This document shows positions 60,601 to 64,000 of a DNA stretch of 64,000 bases, one piece after another. Each line of letters starts with the position of its first letter. Position 1 is the stretch's first letter. Both the position numbers and the translations under genes were made by a program. The DNA lies in assembly GCF_027744825.2 (NCBI RefSeq), contig NC_071338.1, forward strand, positions 28,827,501-28,891,500. Reading direction: 5' to 3'. Under the pieces are notes generated by a model that had not been told where the DNA came from, did no database searches, and saw only the letters and a program-made list of their open reading frames with translations. This DNA comes from Synchiropus splendidus (taxonomy: Eukaryota; Chordata; Actinopteri; Syngnathiformes; Callionymidae).

Positions 60601-62030
60601 AGAAGACGCTGGATGACACGAGTGAAACATCCCAACTTAGGATAAAGCGTCACTCCACCGGGAAGAAGCACTTTACAATTGCACTTGTGGAGACATGCCA
60701 CGTCTCATTAATCGACTATTGGAGTGTCTGGCCATAATGTCCGTTAATGCATTTTTAGGGTAAAGGACGTTTCCTACAGGGGTATGTGAAAAATCAATTC
60801 ACATAAGAACTGTTATTCTTATTTGCTACACTTCAGAATCAATCTAAAATATCTCAAAATCGATAAAAAAAAAAAAAAAAAAAATGCTGGCTGTCGGCCA
60901 TTTTGAACCAAGGCACCACATTCTGATGTCACAGCGCAGCCTGTTTTGAAACATGCATACATGCACCAAAGTACCAAAACAAAGATGGCGGCGAAGCACC
61001 CACCTCCGTCTTCAGTCACAGCTAGAGTTTGACCTCATTGTAGGTTTTACCGAATTCCCGGAAACAGCGAGCTGGAGATGATGCCCACGGTGGGCAGGCT
61101 GTCAAAACTAAGATCGAACACTTTGCTGACACAACAATTACATTGCTTACATTGCGAATCACCACCTGGAGATGACAGACACCCGGCGTCGTCAGCCATA
61201 CACTACCGAGCGTCACAGATGGCGGCGCCCTTAACTACCACTGGCACAGCAGTGCCGCAGCTTTACCAACAGACTGAAACAATGGTGGCCAGTAAAGACA
61301 CTTTCCTCAGGATTTACCGTCAGCTTAACTGAACTTTTTTTTTTTTTTTTTGAAGAAAGGCACACATTTATTTTTCTTACATAAGCGGCACCTGATAATG
61401 CTTAAAACATAACAAATGTAAAACAACGTATATTCATTATTTTTCATCAAAAGTAGTGACATATCCCCCCCCGATAGTTTGCACGCTTTTGATCACCACC
61501 CCACCTGAGACATTCAGTGGTGGCTGTATCATACCGTGGGGTTGATTTGCTGCTGGTGCTCTTCACAAAACTCATGGCAGGAAGAGAAGAGGACAGCATG
61601 CAGATATGCTGCATTAATGCAACACTCCAGGACATCAGGCCCACCATTCTAAAGGCCCTGATCTTGACCTGAAAGAATGTTTTTGGAAACAGGCATGTGT
61701 GAGCAAGGTGGCCTACACACTTGGCTCAGTTATCTAATTCCTGTCAGGAGAAATGGACCAAGGTTCGTGCAGACCTTTGACAGAAGTCACACTGTTCAGT
61801 CTTGGAAAACGTCTCTATTATCATTGATTTTGGGTGAAACTTTTAAGATTTGACATCTGGCAAGGTGCTTTTTTTTTAAAATACAAACTTCTGACTTAAG
61901 TTGAACATGTAAAGTGTCATATAGTATTATCATGGTTGGGTAGTATTTACATCCCCAATTTGAAAAAGCTACCACAATACTTAACATTATACCTAACATG
62001 CCTTTATTCTGCCATAACTTTGATTTTTTT
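57641..62030. other. intergenic; no gene recognised
   Basis: The segment 60560-60640 (CCCTGAGAAGACGCTGGATG, then GTGAAAC) recalls a common fish retroposon end, but weakly. At 60890-61330 two AGATGGCGGCG motifs lie between an A-run (60866-60885) and a T-run (61328-61345), possibly an unclassified repeat. Nothing else was seen. Confidence 0.45.
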
Positions 62031-62110
62031 CCGAATCAGAATCAAATTTATTGCCATGGTCAGTGTGGTGGAATCCACCAACAAGGAAAGTGCTGTCAAT
62101 AAAATAAAAT
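62030..62110 (-). mobile_element. LINE/SINE 3' tail, copy 3
   Basis: The reverse complement reads GCACTTTCCTTGTTGGTGGA, then CACTGACCATGGCAATAAAT and TTGATTCTGATTC, matching the copies at 3437 and 52105. Confidence 0.6.
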
Positions 62111-62689
62111 AAAATCTAGAATCTCTGAAAGAAAGAAAGAGAAACAAAAAAGAAAGAAGACTCAGATTGAAACTGTAGCATCTCTGTGAGGTATAATATA
62201 AACACACCGCTTTCACTTTCAGTTGACTTAAAGCCACGGCAACACTTTAACTGTCCCCTGTATCCGACTGGGTAATGCGTCTAGGCGACTAAGATCAAGG
62301 ACGGGGTTACAGTCAAAGCCAGCCAGTCAGAGGCTCCAGTGCAGATGGGTACAAAGACAACCACGGATACTTTAATGAGAGGTCAGCGGTCACCTCAGGT
62401 CGAGTGGCCTGCCTGGGGGCTGCATGTTACACACACTCCTCGGGGACCAGAGAGGACCTCATGGAGTCTGACAGGATCAAGATCGCGGGCCTAATAAGAA
62501 CCAACCCCGTCGCAGCGGAGCGGCCTACAAAGCCATTCTGAATCCATTTTTTAACGTTTTTAGAACAAAGCCATTTCCAGGAATCTTCCCTTTCCCTTTC
62601 CACTTTGTGCGGTACTTTTACCACCAACAAGGATTTACTATCTGGCGTGCAATTTGGAGCAAACAGCCTCCTCAGGGGGAAAGACAATT
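62111..62689. other. intergenic, nothing recognised
   Basis: GAAAGAAAGA-type purine-rich simple sequence near 62127-62155; no gene. Confidence 0.45.
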
Positions 62690-63250
62690 AGTCCTTCAAC
62701 AAACAGCATGGATCAGTCGCTTTAATTAAACACCCTCCCCCGTCAGTGCGTCTTCCCTCCCATTTCTTCCCTCCTTTCGCTTCCCTCTGTTTTAATGCAA
62801 AGAGGTCCGGGTTTTATTCCGGGGCCAGATGACGCCCTGGTCATGTGCTGTGAGGCTTGCTGAGCTTCGGACCAGTGGATGAGATGGATGTCGGTCAGTG
62901 GGGTAGTTTGTGGAGTTAGCGCTAACAGGATTTACCGTTCACTGAGTATATCAAAGGCAGAGTCCTGCGCTAAGCACTAAGCACTTAACCAAATTAAAAA
63001 GTGACCCACAGGTGGACTCCGTGCACTTTTTGTGCCGATGGGCCGCGACACTAATTGCTTTCTAACTCTGTTACGAGTGCCATCAAATTACGCTCGTCAA
63101 TTAGAGTGAGGAGTGTACGGCGGCTCGGAGAGCTTATCCTGCTGATCGCCGCGGCGTGCTTCACTTCCGTCATTATCCCGCACAACACACCAGTTCACAA
63201 AATCAGAAGAGCACAGCGAGTTGCGACGTTTTAATTAGAGCTCAGCGCGA
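62690..63250. promoter_or_regulatory. candidate conserved regulatory element
   Basis: Several homeodomain sites: TTTAATTAAA at 62721-62730, CTAATTG at 63051-63057, CAATTAG near 63098 and TTAATTAG at 63231-63238. They lie in GC-balanced, repeat-free sequence with CpG-containing stretches (63120-63165). It may hold more than one element; conservation was not tested. Confidence 0.32.
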
Positions 63251-64000
63251 GCCGCTTCTCCGACACGCTGGCGTCAGGATACGAAGAAAGGCCGACCTCA
63301 GTGTCCAGACAAAGTTGGTGAGCTTCTGTTGAGGAAGTACCACATGGGCATTTAAAAAAAAAATTCTCACTGCCAAGACGGCAGATATTGATGGTTGTCA
63401 AGTTTTCTTCATCTTTCTTTCTTCTTCAGACGGAGTGTGAGGCTTTGAATTGAGTCAAATGTTTCACCAGATGCCGAAGTCAACGCTTTACCACACTGTG
63501 AATCTCTTACAAAAAGATGGGGGGGGAAGGTAACGCCATGGGGAGGCTTGAGGTTCCCCTCAAGAAATACAATTTGCTATCACTTGATGCGTGCATATAT
63601 ACGACTATAAGCCGCCACTTATTACGTTTAACTTATACAACAGTGCAGCTAATATTTGGATATTTATAGGCGATGAAACCGATGAAATTATGAAATCCCT
63701 AAAGCACTCAAAATGTGGTGTTTTCACCCACATGTCTGCAGCACTGGCAACAGAATTGATCTCCTGGAAGTGTGGAATCAAGAATCAGCTATTGTGACCA
63801 GCTGTGGTGTCGGAACTTCGGGTACACCGGCAAAAACAGGCCATTTTAAGCGCTTTAATGTCAATAAAAGATGTTTATGATTGAAGTTCAGAACTTTGCC
63901 CAGTTTATTTCAGGAGTCAGTCTCCATGCTGGACCCCGTTTTGAAAAGCGTTTTTAAGCCGGGTGCACCACTAACCTTTCTACGGCACAAACAGCACCAC
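63251..64000. other. intergenic, nothing recognised
   Basis: Short ORFs only, A-run at 63354-63363. Confidence 0.5.

Overview
This is a vertebrate nuclear window, most likely from a ray-finned (teleost) fish. Three things point that way: one intronless-looking developmental transcription-factor ORF standing alone in a large gene desert, fish-type transposon remnants (hAT elements whose ends follow the CAG..GGGCAAA and CAG..GGTTCT patterns, L2-like and other LINE tails), and long (AT)n, (CA)n and (AAAT)n microsatellites. It has none of the dense short-spaced ORFs of a prokaryote.

The only protein-coding gene I can support is a large-MAF bZIP factor on the minus strand at 41522-42493 (323 aa), the orthologue of vertebrate c-MAF (maf). 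Its coding exon sits in a CpG-rich block (about 41540-42900). A 5' UTR/promoter block with a CRE (TGACGTCA), an inverted CCAAT box and MAF half-site-like palindromes lies to the right. A 3' UTR runs left to a good candidate poly(A) signal near 40140. The stop codon overlaps a perfect GTGAGT splice donor, as expected for the short/long C-terminal isoform switch known for c-MAF.

Everything else is non-coding. Left flank (1-40 kb, downstream of maf): isolated, well-preserved blocks rich in homeodomain/forkhead motifs that look like conserved regulatory elements, mixed with transposon debris. That debris includes a TIR family (four copies, at 2.6-3.8, 8.0-8.5, 21.4-21.7 and 21.8-22.2 kb), hAT copies, two degenerate LINE reverse-transcriptase fragments (27.3 kb here, 57 kb on the other side) and several inverted-repeat structures around (AT)n tracts. 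Right flank (43-64 kb, upstream of maf): a dispersed plus tandemly duplicated ~0.5 kb repeat at 43.4-46.2 kb, a 566-bp TIR element at 46.6 kb, a 104-bp minisatellite at 50.8-51.6 kb, a hAT inserted into another hAT at 55-56 kb with an 8-bp target duplication, and more candidate regulatory blocks.

No tRNA, rRNA, CRISPR array or second gene (for example wwox or dynlrb2 exons, which flank MAF in other vertebrates) could be recognised. Conservation cannot be measured from one sequence, so all 'conserved element' calls rest on sequence appearance only.
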